Origin: Otatea glauca
Lineage: Eukaryota; Streptophyta; Magnoliopsida; Poales; Poaceae
Direction of reading: 5' to 3'
Length of the DNA: 64,000 nucleotides
NCBI GenBank assembly: GCA_036346275.1
Contig: CM070725.1
Span: forward strand, 40,362,104-40,426,103
Below the pieces are notes generated by a model. That model worked only from the letters and a program-made list of their open reading frames with translations, was not told where the DNA came from and ran no database searches. Made by a program: the position numbers and the translations under genes. How positions within the stretch are numbered: position 1 is the first letter of the stretch; each line of letters begins with the position of its first letter. Below, in pieces: positions 46,522-57,910 of the stretch.

Positions 46522-46947
46522 TAGGATGGCAGCCCGATAAGGACAGATATGGATAGCATTTTAGACCTACGGGTTTTCGAGTTCGGATACTCGATAAGGT
46601 CATAGGATGGGCGTGTGTGTCAATTTGTACCCATGGGTACCCAATGGGTATCCTATGACATGTGGGTGCCACTTTTTAGAGACAGATGTAACCCCATTAA
46701 GTTACATCAATGAGTATTCATCGGGTTCGGGTACCCATGTTTAGTTATATCAATGGGTACCCAATGGGTATCCGAGATGCCCATGTTTAGTTACATCAAA
46801 TACCTAAGGGTACCCATCGGATTCGGATATGTGCACAGATCTATACCCGAAAAGTCTACTGGGTTCAGGTGGACGGCACAGTTTCGAGTTTCGGGTTCGG
46901 GTGGGCGATAGTCGTACCCGGAGGTACCCACCCGATTGCCATCCCTA
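46522..46947. mobile_element. hAT-like MITE, GGATGGCA family
   Basis: Ends TAGGATGGCAGCCCGAT and the inverse of TAGGGATGGCAATCGGGT, with flanks caagcaac (46514-46521) and cgagcaac (46948-46955), 7 of 8. The inside is made of GGGTACCCA-type palindromic motifs (GGGTACCCAATGGGTATCC repeated). Confidence 0.85.
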
Positions 46948-47029
46948 CGAGCAACTAGATTAGGTAAGTCAAGTCAAACTGCATTATTGCCTCAACAATA
47001 ATGCAAATAATACCTCCATTATGTACGGA

Positions 47030-47405
47030 AGAATTCGCGAGTAGGGAGGGCCTCCATGTCACACTTTTTGTGAAAAACCCTTCGAAAAATCCGTAATCGT
47101 GGAAAGGTCCCTCCACCATTTTTTTTGCAAAAAGGGCCCTGTGAATTTCGAAATCGCGAACAAGTCCTTTCACGGTTATTTTGCAAAATGAACCTTGTAA
47201 TTCTGCAAATTTGACTCATACACGGTTCTTTCGACCCGGAAGATTCTAAAATCGCGAACAGGTCCTTCTATCGGTTATTTTTCGAAATAACCCCGTAGTT
47301 CCGCAAATTCGACACGTGCGTTTAGGTCCAGTTATTTTGCAAAAAAAAAATACTCTTCCACAAATTCAACACGGATACTGGTTCGGACCAGATTTTTCCT
47401 CGCGG
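47030..47405. repeat. Degenerate periodic repeat
   Basis: Recurring phrases (ATTTCGAAATCGCGAACAAG, AAAATCGCGAACAGGTCC, CGGTTATTTTGCAAAA, GCAAATTCGACACG) are spaced irregularly at about 80-100 bp. No ends were identified. Similar in style to 61893-62395. Confidence 0.5.
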
Positions 47406-47812
47406 CGTAGTATCGCGCGCGATTCTACCTAGTCATGACATATTCGTGAAAGAATCAGAAAAATAGTATGGGAGAGCAACGTTGAGTTAATGTGTGGTTT
47501 AGCACTTACAAAATGCAAATCATGACATATTAGTGAAAGAATTCAGAAAATTAATTTAGCAACTGCACAAAGGCACCATCACAAAGATCACAAAAACAAA
47601 AGGAAACCAAGAGTCTCATTGTTGCACCGAACTCAAGCCCAGATCCATTTTCCAGCACACGGATGGCCCAAATGAGAAACATTCAGTGGCTGCGTAGCCC
47701 GCACGGCGCAGGAGGCAATCCGCCCAGGCCACTCCATCGCATAAATTCGACTGGTATTCCGACTGGATCACGCGCACTTGTGCTCCGTTGGGCATGCGGA
47801 TTCCCGTCGCCC

Positions 47813-47818
47813 TATAAG
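47813..47818 (+). promoter_or_regulatory. TATA box of the MED26-like gene
   Basis: CCTATAAGTC lies about 110 bp upstream of the ATG at 47925 in otherwise GC-rich DNA, giving a leader of about 80 bases. Confidence 0.5.
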
Positions 47819-47924
47819 TCGCTCGCCGGCGCATGGGGGAAGCCAGCGAATGCCATTAAGTTTCTCATCGCTCATCTCTGCCATCCGCAACTCCCAAGCT
47901 AGGGCAGAGTCCGCGTAAACCGCC

Positions 47925-48845
47925 ATGGCCGCGCACAGCCCCCTCCGCCGGTGGAAGCCCTTCTTGGCCACCTTCGCCTGCATCGACGCCGCCATTGAGG
48001 CCGCCGATCCGGACCTCTCCCGCGACGACTTCCGCCGCACGAGGGGCCAGCTCGTCGAGATGCTCTGCGACGCCACGGACGACGGCCAGGCGGAGGGGCT
48101 CTGCCGGGTGCTCGACGAGGTGATGGCGGAGTCGCTCGTGACGCTTCAGTTGGTTCCCGTGAAGCCGACGATGCTGGCGTCCACTGACCTCGCCAAGTCC
48201 GTCGGCGCGTTGAGGAAGCACGAGTCGGAGAGAGTCCGCGGCCTTGCGAGCGGCATCTTCCGCGGATGGAGGGCGTCGGTCGAGGATGACCTTGCCAGGG
48301 TCAGAGCCGCCATGGAGAAGCTGGACCAGGCAACACAGGAGGAGACCGATCAGCATGTCTGTTCGGATATTGACGCGAAGATGAAGCATCCTGCCAGGAT
48401 CTTGGAGCCTTCGCCCAACCAGACGGCTGCCGTCGTCGGCAGCGATCGTGCCAAGACGGCAAAGATCTCGGAGCCACTGCTGCCCAAGAAGGGGGCTCCG
48501 GTTGTTGAGTGCGGTCGTGTCAATACGGCTAACATGGACGCGTCATCCCAGGTTTCAAAGCCGCTACCCAAGAAGGTGTCGCCTGTTGTTGGCATCGGCG
48601 GCGGTAAGAGTGTTCGGTCCTGTTCTGACGAGAAGATGGAGGCTACGAAGCGCAAGCTCCGCGAAGGGTACCAAGAAGCAGAGCAAGCCAAACGGCAGCG
48701 CAAGATCCAGGCGATCCAGGCGCCGGAGATGGTGAGGCAGAGGCAGCGGAAGATGCACCCCATCTTGAGGGTGCGGAGCCAAGTCAGCTGCGCGAGCTCC
48801 ATGGCCGAGAGGACTTTCTTGATGTCGTCGCTCCAGAGGGTTTAG
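47925..48845 (+). CDS. TFIIS N-terminal domain protein, MED26-like
   Basis: Proteins with this domain (TFIIS, Elongin A, IWS1, MED26) contact the transcription machinery; plant MED26 homologues are putative Mediator subunits. This is one exon of 306 codons. Residues 1-60 are helical (RRWKPFLATFACIDAAIEAA). Residues 60-125 carry the TFIIS-N/LW signature: LCRVLDEVMAESLVTLQLV, ALRKHESERVRGLASGIF, then RGWRASVEDDL. A variable linker follows, with three diverged units of the type PLLPKKGAPVVE-CGR. The C-terminus has the MED26-typical helix MEATKRKLREGYQEAEQAKR, then QRKIQ. It is shorter than long plant MED26 forms. The start is the first ATG after the TATA box. No lesions are seen. The opposite-strand frames are shadows. 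Confidence 0.88.
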   Translation: MAAHSPLRRWKPFLATFACIDAAIEAADPDLSRDDFRRTRGQLVEMLCDATDDGQAEGLCRVLDEVMAESLVTLQLVPVKPTMLASTDLAKSVGALRKHESERVRGLASGIFRGWRASVEDDLARVRAAMEKLDQATQEETDQHVCSDIDAKMKHPARILEPSPNQTAAVVGSDRAKTAKISEPLLPKKGAPVVECGRVNTANMDASSQVSKPLPKKVSPVVGIGGGKSVRSCSDEKMEATKRKLREGYQEAEQAKRQRKIQAIQAPEMVRQRQRKMHPILRVRSQVSCASSMAERTFLMSSLQRV

Positions 48846-50980
48846 GTTTCCTCTCTCTTGGTGCATCCAAGATCTGTTACACTTCATGTGTAGCCAATGT
48901 CGCTCGCTACACAGTTGAGCTTGTTTTGTCCTTGTCGTCTGACTCTAATGTAAACAGCAGACTATGTGACTCAATGAAATCAATCAGTTATCCTTGTATT
49001 AATCTTCTTAAATTCGCGTCATTTCCTCTGTCCTATGGCTATATGGGCATATAAATATAGATCGATAATGTGTCAATCCTAATCGTGTCGTTGACGTGCT
49101 ATCATTTTTGCAACCGTGTCAATCGAATTACCTTGAGAGCAACTACGCAAGGATCGATCTCCGCGCAAAACACAAGCACAAATTAACATGGATTGATAAG
49201 GATTTTTGTGCAATTTCTGCTCAAAGTTCGCTCTGGTGTCTTAGTATTTCTCAAGATGGATCAGCACATAAAAAAATCTGCCGATCGTCATGCTGCTCTG
49301 GCACTTTTTACCCATACACATGCATGTAAATATGTACTGCTGTCCAGGCGCGTGCTAGACTGGTAGATCTGTTGTTACTGTACGTGCAAGCACTGGCATG
49401 CAATATGCTCGAATCACGTACGTATTGTTGATACGTCCTCCTTAACTTGGCCAATGGACAAAACAGCAAGTTAGTGTAACCACAAAATCCGACAACAGAA
49501 GCAAGTTTCCAGCGGAAGAAGATTTGGGAGCTTAAGTGCTCGCACAAAGTGAACATGTTCGTCTGGAGGATGGCACACAACAGTTTGCATCTGTGAACAA
49601 AAAATCAGCAGAAGGGTCATTGGATTGGATACACGCTGTCAGTTGTGCTGCAGAGTCGATAAAGTTGGCAGCCATGCTTTGTTTCAAGTGTAAGTGCAGC
49701 AGAGCCGGGTGCCGGGAATTGCTCTTGGAGGATACACGGTTGGTTGGGTGGTTCTTGCCGACTGTACTTCGCCAAAGTAAGCCCTGTGGACGATACGGCG
49801 TCAATGTCAAGAGAACCAAGCAAAAATAGTGACCTTTCTCTAGTGTCCGTGGACCGCGAGAAACGGAGCAAACACAGGCGAAACTCTGAAGCCGATTACA
49901 GAAGTCTGTTTCCAAGCTCAAAGATATGCTTCAGAATTCCTCGAGGCCCTTGGGAAAAAATATGCAGGACGTGCAGACATCTCGTGGCATGCACCAACGG
50001 AGGGATATAGATCTGATTTCTACTTATACAGCATACACAACTAGTATAATGCATTGTAAGAATTCTCTTGGATCTGTGTTAATCGAAATACTGTGCACTA
50101 AGCCACGAAAATAACGGTTCCAAATTACCGTCCTCCCTAGCCGGATAAGTTGTTCCCTTAGAAACCTTGCCTTTTGTATGTCCCTTGACACATTTTTTTC
50201 ACTTCAAATCAGCCCCGTGCGAATACAATTGCAAAAATAAATCTCTTTTCCACCATGCAAGTGTCGACATGTGCCATGTGTTACCCACCGCATCCGTGTA
50301 CCGTGGCAGAAGCCCACACTCACGGAGCACGGCCTACTGCAGTAGGAGCTGGCTATCGAGCTAGAACAACTTGGCAGTGGACCTGCTGTTGCGCCCAGGA
50401 AGCTCGGCAGCTTACCGTCAAGTTGGTGGAGAGTGGCAGCAAGCCTGCTGTGATAGGTCCACCAGCTACTGCCGCAGGTCTAGGCCTCTGCCACAGTATA
50501 CGGGCGTAGTAGGTAACACGTGTCAACTGTTAATGCTTCTGTCATCAAAGATAAGGCTATTTTTTAATGATATTTTTAAGGGGATTAATACGCAGGAAAA
50601 AAATTCAACGGGCGTTTCGTTCCCTTCCTTTCACCGCATGGAATTTCTTGGGCCGCTTTCGCCAGTGTCCACACCAGCGCCTGAGGGCGTCCACAATGCC
50701 TTCGTGTGGCCCAGCTCCTCAGGGCTCATTGGATCTTGCACGGACAGCGTCAGGTGGCCACGAGATGACCATTTCGCTCGACCGTAGAGGCCGTGGGGGC
50801 CAAAGAACCACGCTGCACGGCCCAGTATGGACCGATCCCGCCTGAACTGGGCCTTCCATCACCGCTAGATCCCGTGTACACGGCTTCAGATTGAGTATCT
50901 ATCTGTAGACCGCGCGCACAAACCCGAAAAACGCCGTAGGCCCGTAACTGTTGTGGTCTACCCACTGTGTATCTGTAGTC
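48846..50980. other. MED26-like 3' flank and intergenic
   Basis: The 3' UTR probably ends within about 150 bp (AATGAAATC near 48974 as a possible poly(A) signal). The rest has no supportable gene; small frames on both strands near 49500-49900 show no family resemblance. Confidence 0.4.
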
Positions 50981-51780
50981 CCTAACAGGTGGTCCTACTA
51001 TTCCTGGACCCACATGTCATTCTTGTGTGTGTATTCAGTATCCCTCGCACCTTAGCTCCGTGGACCCTCCTGGCCTACGGCTGCACAAGCTCTCCTTCCT
51101 CCTCTCCGACGAGCTCCCTCCTTCCATTGCCCGTCCCTGAGGCTCCCCTCGCCACAGCCTCCCTCGCGCTTGCCGCTTTCTTGCAGTGTGCCATCCTCCA
51201 AATAAAATCCTAGCCGCCGTCCTTCGAGAGCGCTGGATCTTGGCGATCACTCCAACGCCTTTGTGCCTTACCCTTCGACCGCTGCCGCCCTCCTCCGAGA
51301 AAGCGGTATCTGGGCGATTGCACCCCATAGGCCAACGACATCGGATCTGGGTGCGATTGAGGATGGCCGCTAGTAAGGGCGAATCCAAGAGGGAGGCTCC
51401 ATCAGGCTTGAGCCTACCCTCCACCGTCGCTGGAACTCTCATCCCCCTCGTCTCCGCTGGTCGCAAGGGAGCCAGCCCGCCAATGGCCACAACGTAGCCA
51501 GCCGCCACCGCCTCGACTAGAGCTGGACAGCCTCTGGCCTTAGGCCTTAGAGGAGCCGCTGGTCGCGAGGGAGGAGAGGAGGAGCTGGTTGCGAGGGGTT
51601 GGGGGTTTAGGCCGTCGGACGGGCAGCCGCTGGTCGCAAGGGAGCCAGTGAGGCAGCCACGGCCTGAATCTGGAGGGAGGAGAGGAGGAGGGACCGAGGG
51701 ACAGCACGGGGCTGCGCTGCTTGCGCCGCACTAGATTGGAGCAGTGGGCAACGCCGCATCAGCGGCTTAATCTTCAAGCC
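50981..51780. other. GC-rich region of unknown nature
   Basis: It has a promoter- or leader-like composition (CTCC-rich, GGAGGAGAGGAGGAG) and a partly duplicated phrase (CCGCTGGTCGCGAGGG / CCGCTGGTCGCAAGGG). Long frames on both strands show no family and no shared exon structure. Confidence 0.3.
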
Positions 51781-53112
51781 TTTAGCCATTTGGTTCAAGT
51801 ACTATCTGAATTATTTGTAAAAAAATATAAAATCATGATGGGTTGAAGGGATAGAACTGACTAGTAGAGATATTTCAGATTTCAGATTGGAAAAAGACCA
51901 TCACTTATGCTTTAGTGTTCAAGATTTGACAATTTGGGGAATAATTTCATTGCTTTAGGCTTTAGGACTATGGTAAGCTGTTGGTATAAATTAAGTTCTA
52001 TATGTATCTGCTTTTCTGTTAACAGAAACTTCTTATCTGATGGAAAATTACAGACGTGGCTGTTCATTATCATGTTTCAACTAACTTTTGCTTGTCTTGT
52101 ATAGTATTTTGCTTGGCCATTGAATGCAACTAGCTCTGGTCTTTGACTTTATTCAAGAAAAGCATCGATTTAGCCTTTTTTGCTGTAGCCTCAAGTGCCG
52201 AGACAGCTGAGTCGGTTGGGGATTTGGGGGCAGCAGGGTGCAAGTTGATTATTTGAATTGCTATATATTATTTTTTTCTATATTCAATTACTCTTGATGT
52301 TGTTGTACCGTGGTGATACGATGATTGATGAAATTGGTATTTGATAGTTGTCTAATTAATAATTTTCAATGAAGTGATGAAACACATTTGTTCGTAGATT
52401 TGCAATAATAGACAAACTTTCCTTTATTCATGTATGAATTTGAATTACACGAGACTATGTTTGTCTCAATTGAGCGTAATATTTTAAACCTACCCTCTAT
52501 CTTCATCCTGGAATCTAGCATCAGCATACTCCACCGACAACGGATGGAAGTGAGCCGCACATACGGCCAGCCGGTGGCGACAAGACACGAGGCGCCGGTG
52601 GCGCCGAACTATAGAAGGAGAGGACTGACGGCGATTTGTATGAGACGATTCGGCGGTGTCGACTTCGACTTGCGTAGGAGGCAACAGCCGGCAGCAACAA
52701 AGCTTGAAGACTTACCTTCTCAGTTGCAGTGTTGGGGTTGGAGCAGAAGCTACTGAGGGTTGAAGGAGATTGTGCTGCATGGTGATTGACTAACGTTTCG
52801 CTGCCTTCGACTTCGAGAGCATTGTTTCTCCTTCCCAAGTTTTTACCAAGAACAAGGTATAACTACTTGAACCTTTGTAGGTTGTTTTGCTGCTTCATTA
52901 TTTTCACTGAAATGTACTGATTTGAGATCTTTGGCGTAGGACCTTATCAGACGATCTCAAGCAATGGTCAAGATCAACACTTTGGATCCGAGATTTTTAC
53001 TCTTTCAGCTTTTGTTAGAGCTCTATTTTCTTCATTCTTGCTTTGTTGTATTACTACTGTAAATGGTCTTCAAGGAAATTAGTTATATAGAATACCCTTC
53101 CATTTCATATAA
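51781..53112. other. Intergenic, nothing recognised
   Basis: AT-rich except for a short GC-rich patch at 52550-52700 with frames on both strands. No family recognised. Confidence 0.35.
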
Positions 53113-53365
53113 TAAGGGCATGTTTGTTTCCCTCCCCAGCTTATATATAATCCAGCTTATTGATGGTGGATTATATAAACTGGATTATATAAGCTGTCTT
53201 GAAATTGTTGATGGGTTGTTTGTTTCCCTGGATTATAGGTGTCTTGGATTATTGATTCGAGATGGTAAAAGACATCAGTACCCTTGACTGTTTTGGGCCA
53301 TTTTTGAGAGGGTTCTATGGGTCTTGTGCAGTTGGAGTACTGACGCCTGGGATATGTGCAGCCCA

Positions 53366-53536
53366 TTGTTTTTTTCACCGTTCTTTTTTTCGTCGTTCTT
53401 TTTTGCATCGTTATTTTTTCCCTTGTTCTTTTTTGCATCGTTTTTTCATCGTTCTTTTTCGTTGTTTTTTTCATCGTTTTTTTTCTCATCGTTCGTTTGT
53501 GCATCGTTCTTTTTTTCGTCGTTCTTTTTTTCATCA
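53366..53536. repeat. CATCGTTCTTTTTT tandem array
   Basis: About eleven units of (C/T)(A/G)TCGTT followed by T-runs lie within the Harbinger element, between its right-hand end of coding sequence and the left terminus. On the minus strand it stays open as a Lys/Arg/Thr repeat (KKRTMHKRTMRKK type), which is a composition artefact. Confidence 0.85.
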
Positions 53537-53695
53537 TCTGGACGTGCACAAACATAAATTAGCAATATGTTTTTTCCCAATGTTCTCATGAATCAACTTG
53601 ACCACACACACGTAACAAGCAAAATAAAATCGTTTCCCATGACTCAAAATAACCGGACAATATTTGATCCATACAAAACCGGTGTCATAATAAAA

Positions 53696-54961
53696 TTACA
53701 AATTTCTAGCAAATAAAGCATTAGCAATATTATCACGGAAGTCATTCATGGCACCTTCCTCGTCCCCCAACTGACTTGCACTCCCTTGCGATGCAGGCAT
53801 AGGCATATAGTTTTCATCTTCATCACACCGATCAAACTCCTCATCGGCCAACTTACTATCTCTAATAAAGTTATGAAGAGCCATGCATGCATGTATTATT
53901 TTAGATTGTTTGAGCATTGGATAGCTTGGCAGATGCAACAACATTCTCCACTTCATCTTCAAAACACCAAAAGAGCGCTAGATCACATTTCGAAGAGATG
54001 AATGTAAGTGGTTGAATACCTCCTTATTGCCACTTGAGCGAGGACCCGCTCGAAACTCCGGTAAATGGTACTTGGTCCCTTTGTACGGTGCTAGATATCC
54101 CGGTCGGTTCGGATAACCCGAGTCAACAAGATAAAACTTCCCTACACATTAAGCATACAACATAAGACATAGCTTCATTATTTTTAAAATTTTGATGAGA
54201 ATGCAAATCTGATTCTACCTGGTGGAGAATGAGGGAATATATCATCGTATTTCAGTAAAGTAGCATTGAAAACCCTCATGTCATGTGCCGATCCAGGCCA
54301 TCCAGCAACAACAAAAGTGAATCTCATGTCAAAGTCACATATGTCTAACACATTCTGAGTTGGAAATCCATGGCGACCCACATGTTGAACCACTTTTGTG
54401 GATGGCACAACCACCGGTATATGAGTACCATCTATTGCACCTATGCAATTATTGAAATGAGGCTCAAACCGTGCACCTTGGGTGGATTGTTGAGAATTGT
54501 GGATCTCTAGGTTTCACAAAACCTTCTGATAGGAGGTATACACTATGCAACATTTCACTGAATTTCCTACTAATTGTTTCTTTTGACCTCCCAAATCGGT
54601 TCTTGACTTGAACAAAAGATTGGGGCGAACTGATTGTCCATAAAAACATACATAAAGCTTCCATAGAATCCATATTGCAACTAGACTTCAAACCATAGTA
54701 TGTGACCAATAAATCATGTAACCTATCAATCAGTGGCCTACTCATCCTGAACATGTCATAACAATCTTGTGGAACGCTTAGTGTTCTCATAACCCATTCG
54801 TATCCTGATAAAATATGTTCTATTCTCTTTGACTTGTTCAAATAAGTTTGAGCATAGTACATACCACAAGCAGATATCACCGCTCCAAAATTTCTCATCA
54901 TATCGACTCGATTGCGTGCAACAACAAAAGCTTCATCCTCCTCATTCCCATTGATATCCAT
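53696..54961 (-). pseudogene. Harbinger (HARBI1-like) transposase, inactivated
   Basis: A DDE-type nuclease that excises and reinserts PIF/Harbinger elements. Exon 54219-54961 starts MDINGNEEDEAF and reads the helix-turn-helix-like region (KNRFGRSKETISRKFSEML). After a frame break near 54478 comes the first catalytic Asp (CIGAIDGTHIPVVV), then GWPGSAHDMRVFNATL. An intron at 54142-54218 (GT-AG) leads to exon 53696-54141 with the second Asp (KFYLVDSGYPNRPGYLAPYK). The third catalytic residue, the Glu expected in NVI-E-RSFGVLK, is a TAG stop at 53978-53980. After it the frame continues through ALHNFIRDSKLADEEFD to the natural end. So there is one frameshift and one nonsense codon. The rest is well preserved, which suggests recent loss. 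Confidence 0.9.
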
Positions 54962-55159
54962 CTACAAAAATGCAACGTATACAGTCATGCAAACTGGTCT
55001 ATATATAATATAACCAATATTCTAACATAGTTCATGCAAACTGATCGACACACCATAGTTTCGTGCCAACATTACAAAGATAACGGTTCATGCAACAAAA
55101 CATATAAAATAGTCCACAAAATATAGTAAATGATGTTCAGTCGATGCAAAATATGACTT

Positions 55160-56142
55160 CTACATCAACCCTTCCTTCGCGCACCACCTCTTCAGCCAAA
55201 GGAGTCTTCCTTCCTTGGAAGAAATTGTCTTGAATACATCACGTTGCTCAGGTTTAACAAATAGTTGTCCTGCCATGAAATGTTCAGCTGATCCTTCTGT
55301 CGCTCCACATTCCACTGCCATGGCCATGCATTCCCTAATTGAATCGAACCTCATGTCACCTCTCATCACCTGATTAGCAATGTCACAGTTCAAGTCCAAG
55401 GTGGCATGTATATTTTTCATAACCTTAACCATGGGATTTTTTGTTTTCTTCATTGGGCTAGTAATTGCAATAGGACTACATCTCTTCAATGAAGTGGTTC
55501 TCTTCAAATTGGTACCACTACCAGCAGGTGATTCTTTTGGATCACCAAGATCTTCTCCAAAAGCAGCCTCAAAACCATCTACAAAAGCATCTTCATCACC
55601 GTCCTCTATTCCACCAGCATCTCCATAGATTTCACCAGGAGCACGAGAAGAAGAGCCATCCACTGCAATATTTTCAAACATCTGTTGCATCAAATCTTCA
55701 TTCTCTGGTGGTCCTGTCCTTAGCTTCTTCCATTCAGGATGTCCCCGAAAAAAGAAAGAAAATAGTAAGTATTTTATACAGCGCACACAAGACATTCGAA
55801 ATACAAAATACATGAAATATATGAGACCTTGGTCATACGTTTCCATTGCTCATCACTTGCATCCACAGTTCCTAAAGTTGGATTCCATCCAAGGCCGATT
55901 AGATCTTTGTTAATGCTTAGCCAAAAGCTGTACAACCCCTTCAGCAAATCCCACTTGTTCTTCAATTGTGTTTTTGAGCGACGAAGACCTGTCCTCTCCA
56001 AATACTTAGCAGCTATCTTCTTGTATCCTTGGATACTCATAATTCCATTAGGCCTATTCCCAGCACGAACCTCTTCAACACATATCTCACAAAAAATTGT
56101 GGTGTTCAAAGACGACCATTCTGCCTTGGCAAATTTCTCCTT
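55160..56142 (-). pseudogene. Harbinger ORF1: Myb/SANT-like DNA-binding protein, likely damaged
   Basis: The partner protein of PIF/Harbinger elements, which helps the transposase reach the nucleus and bind the ends. Exon 55828-56142, after an acceptor AAATAG, reads KAEWSSLNTTIFCEICVEEV, AGNRPN, KTQLKNKWDLLKGLYSFWLS and LGWNPTLGTVDASDEQW: the trihelix/Myb-like domain. Exon 55160-55744 continues GHPEWKKLRTGPPENEDLMQ, then an acidic region and a conserved C-terminal helix (FKTISSKEGRLLWLKRW). Between them the expected acceptor AG before GGACATCC reads CGG, so splicing here is probably impaired. The first exon would lie in the GC-rich segment 56956-57645 (ending EGNL before GTGAG at 56955), but its frame could not be joined with confidence. 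Confidence 0.8.
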
Positions 56143-56240
56143 CTATTTGGCAGATATATATACACATATATGAGCATAATTGGTACATAACTGATAATGC
56201 AACAGATCTACCAAATGTTAAATTTGCCAACCTCCTTACT

Positions 56241-56270
56241 ACCAAGTATTTCTTTACCAATCCATTGTCA
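56241..56270 (+). repeat. 30-nt inverted match to the tandem repeat
   Basis: The sequence is the exact reverse complement of 56576-56605 and 56782-56811. Landmarks are CTTTACCAATCCATTGTCA here and TGACAATGGATTGGTAAAG there. Confidence 0.9.
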
Positions 56271-56483
56271 GGATCCAATGTGGGTCACAGAGAGTGCATC
56301 AAACACGCTATAGGTTAATAAATTGTTGTCAGGTTTTAGGAGACCTCTTGTCTCTTGACTTGAATTCAGTGGCATTCGGCAAACAACAATGCTAGAAATA
56401 TGTCGACAAACACAAGTGTCCAAAGTTAGGAGTACTATTCCTATGGGTATTAGTTGACCTGGTTAGCTTCATTGAAAAAATTA

Positions 56484-56895
56484 CAGGTTGAAACAATGCT
56501 TGCAGATCTAAAATGTAATGTCTGGAACAAGATCATACATTATTTTTTAAAAGAAAGCATATATTGTTTGAAGCTTGACAATGGATTGGTAAAGAAATAC
56601 TTGGTATACTTGAAATACTTGGATTGTTAATCATACAACATCGACAAGTTAGTTGGTGTTTGTATAACACTTAGCATCGACAAGGATTGCAGGTTGAAAC
56701 AATGCTTGCAGATCTAAGATGTAATGTCTGGAACAAGATCATACATTATTTTTTAAAAGAAAGCATATATTGTTTGAAGATTGACAATGGATTGGTAAAG
56801 AAATACTTGGTATACTAGAAATACTTGGATTGTTAATCATACAACATCGACAAGTTAGTTGGTGTTTGTATAACACTTAGCATCGACAAGGATTG
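56484..56895. repeat. Tandem duplication, 2 x 206 bp
   Basis: Two nearly identical copies begin CAGGTTGAAACAATGCTTGC at 56484 and 56690, with only a few substitutions (for example TCTAAAATG versus TCTAAGATG). They lie in the leader/intron of Harbinger ORF1. Confidence 0.95.
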
Positions 56896-56955
56896 TATAT
56901 CACAAGTACATTCTCTGGTAATCTACAAGTGAATTATACAGTACAGATAACTCAC

Positions 56956-57645
56956 CAAGTTTCCTTCGAGAACTCCAGTAGGCGCCGACACGGCGTTGGG
57001 GTCAGACTCCGCAATGACACCAGCATCGACATCAACGGTGTCGGTTGACGGGTTAGGTCCTAGCACAGCCGCGCCGATGCCGCCACGCCGCGTGCGTCGC
57101 CCAATGCCGCCGCCTGCGCTGGCTGCGAAGCAGCCGCGTCCCAACTCCGCAGGCCCAAGCGGTGCCCGATCGCCTCGAGCACGGCCGCCCGATGCCGCCT
57201 CCTAGCGCGCGCGCCGATGCCGCTCCCAACGCCACCACGTTGATGCCGCCACCGCGCCGTCGCGCCGAGCCGTCGCCGCGCGGCGCGGGCAAAGCCGTGT
57301 CCCAGCTCCGCAGGCCAGCGGCCGCCACGCCGCCCGAGCACGCCGCCCGATGCCGCCTCCCGGTGCCGCCACGCCGATGCCGCCCCCGCCGCCGCCGCGC
57401 GATGCCGCCACGCCCGCGCGTCGCCTCGATGTCGCCTGCGTCGCTGCGGGCAAGCCGGGTCCCACCTCCGTAGGGCCCAAGCCGCCGCCGCTCCTGTCTC
57501 CCTGGCCGGGTTCCGCCGCATCCACCCCTATGCTGCCGCCTAGGCCACCGTCAGCCGCCTTCGCGCCATGGACTCTGCTGCCGCTGCCGCCCAGGTCCCA
57601 AGGATCCATCGAGCGATTCGGCTGACGGTTGAGGGAAGGAAACAA
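56956..57645 (-). other. GC-rich 5' segment of Harbinger ORF1
   Basis: A sudden GC-rich block inside an AT-rich element. On the minus strand a frame starts MFPSLNRQPNRSMDPWDLGG and is Gly/Ala/Arg-rich. Repeated CGATGCCGCC / GCCACGCCG phrases (about 12-50 bp apart) show minisatellite-like expansion. A splice donor at 56955 closes the block. It probably contains the promoter and first exon, but every frame is open, so the start is uncertain. Confidence 0.45.
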
Positions 57646-57910
57646 TTCGGCTGAAAAAAATGATAGGGTTCAGGGGAGGTATGTAATGGCAATGGTGGGT
57701 AAATACACTGAACTTGGAAGGGTACTTTAGACTTTGGCCAGAAAATAAGCTGGGTTATGGATCCATAAGCACCCCCTAGGCTACTTATGGATTATCATAA
57801 TCTGGGGGCTTGCATTATATAATCCAGATTATAATCCAGGTCTGTTTGTTTCTCAGTTTAGCTTATATAAGCTAGATTATATAATCTGAGGGTAAACAAA
57901 CAGGGCCTAA

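Larger units (their letters stand above)
53116..57907 (-). mobile_element. PIF/Harbinger DNA transposon, complete ends, 4.8 kb
   Basis: Terminal inverted repeats GGGCATGTTTGTTT and the inverse of GGCCCTGTTTGTTT (12 of 14), flanked by TAA at 53113-53115 and 57908-57910. Both ends are followed by subterminal TTATATAATCCAG / CTGGATTATATAA motifs in both orientations. Both genes of the superfamily are present on the minus strand: a Myb/SANT-like protein (55160-56142 plus upstream leader) and a DDE transposase (53696-54961). The boundaries are clear, but the transposase is dead, so the element is at best mobilised in trans. Confidence 0.95.

Noticed and set aside
47865..48887. Minus-strand frames over the MED26-like gene
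   Set aside because: Shadows of the plus-strand coding sequence; no conserved motifs.
51035..51508. 157-codon minus-strand frame
   Set aside because: Another frame is open on the plus strand, and there is no family resemblance or consistent start.
53157..53591. Lys/Arg/Thr repeat protein on the minus strand and Phe-rich frames on the plus strand
   Set aside because: Direct translation of the CATCGTTTTTT array; no gene context.
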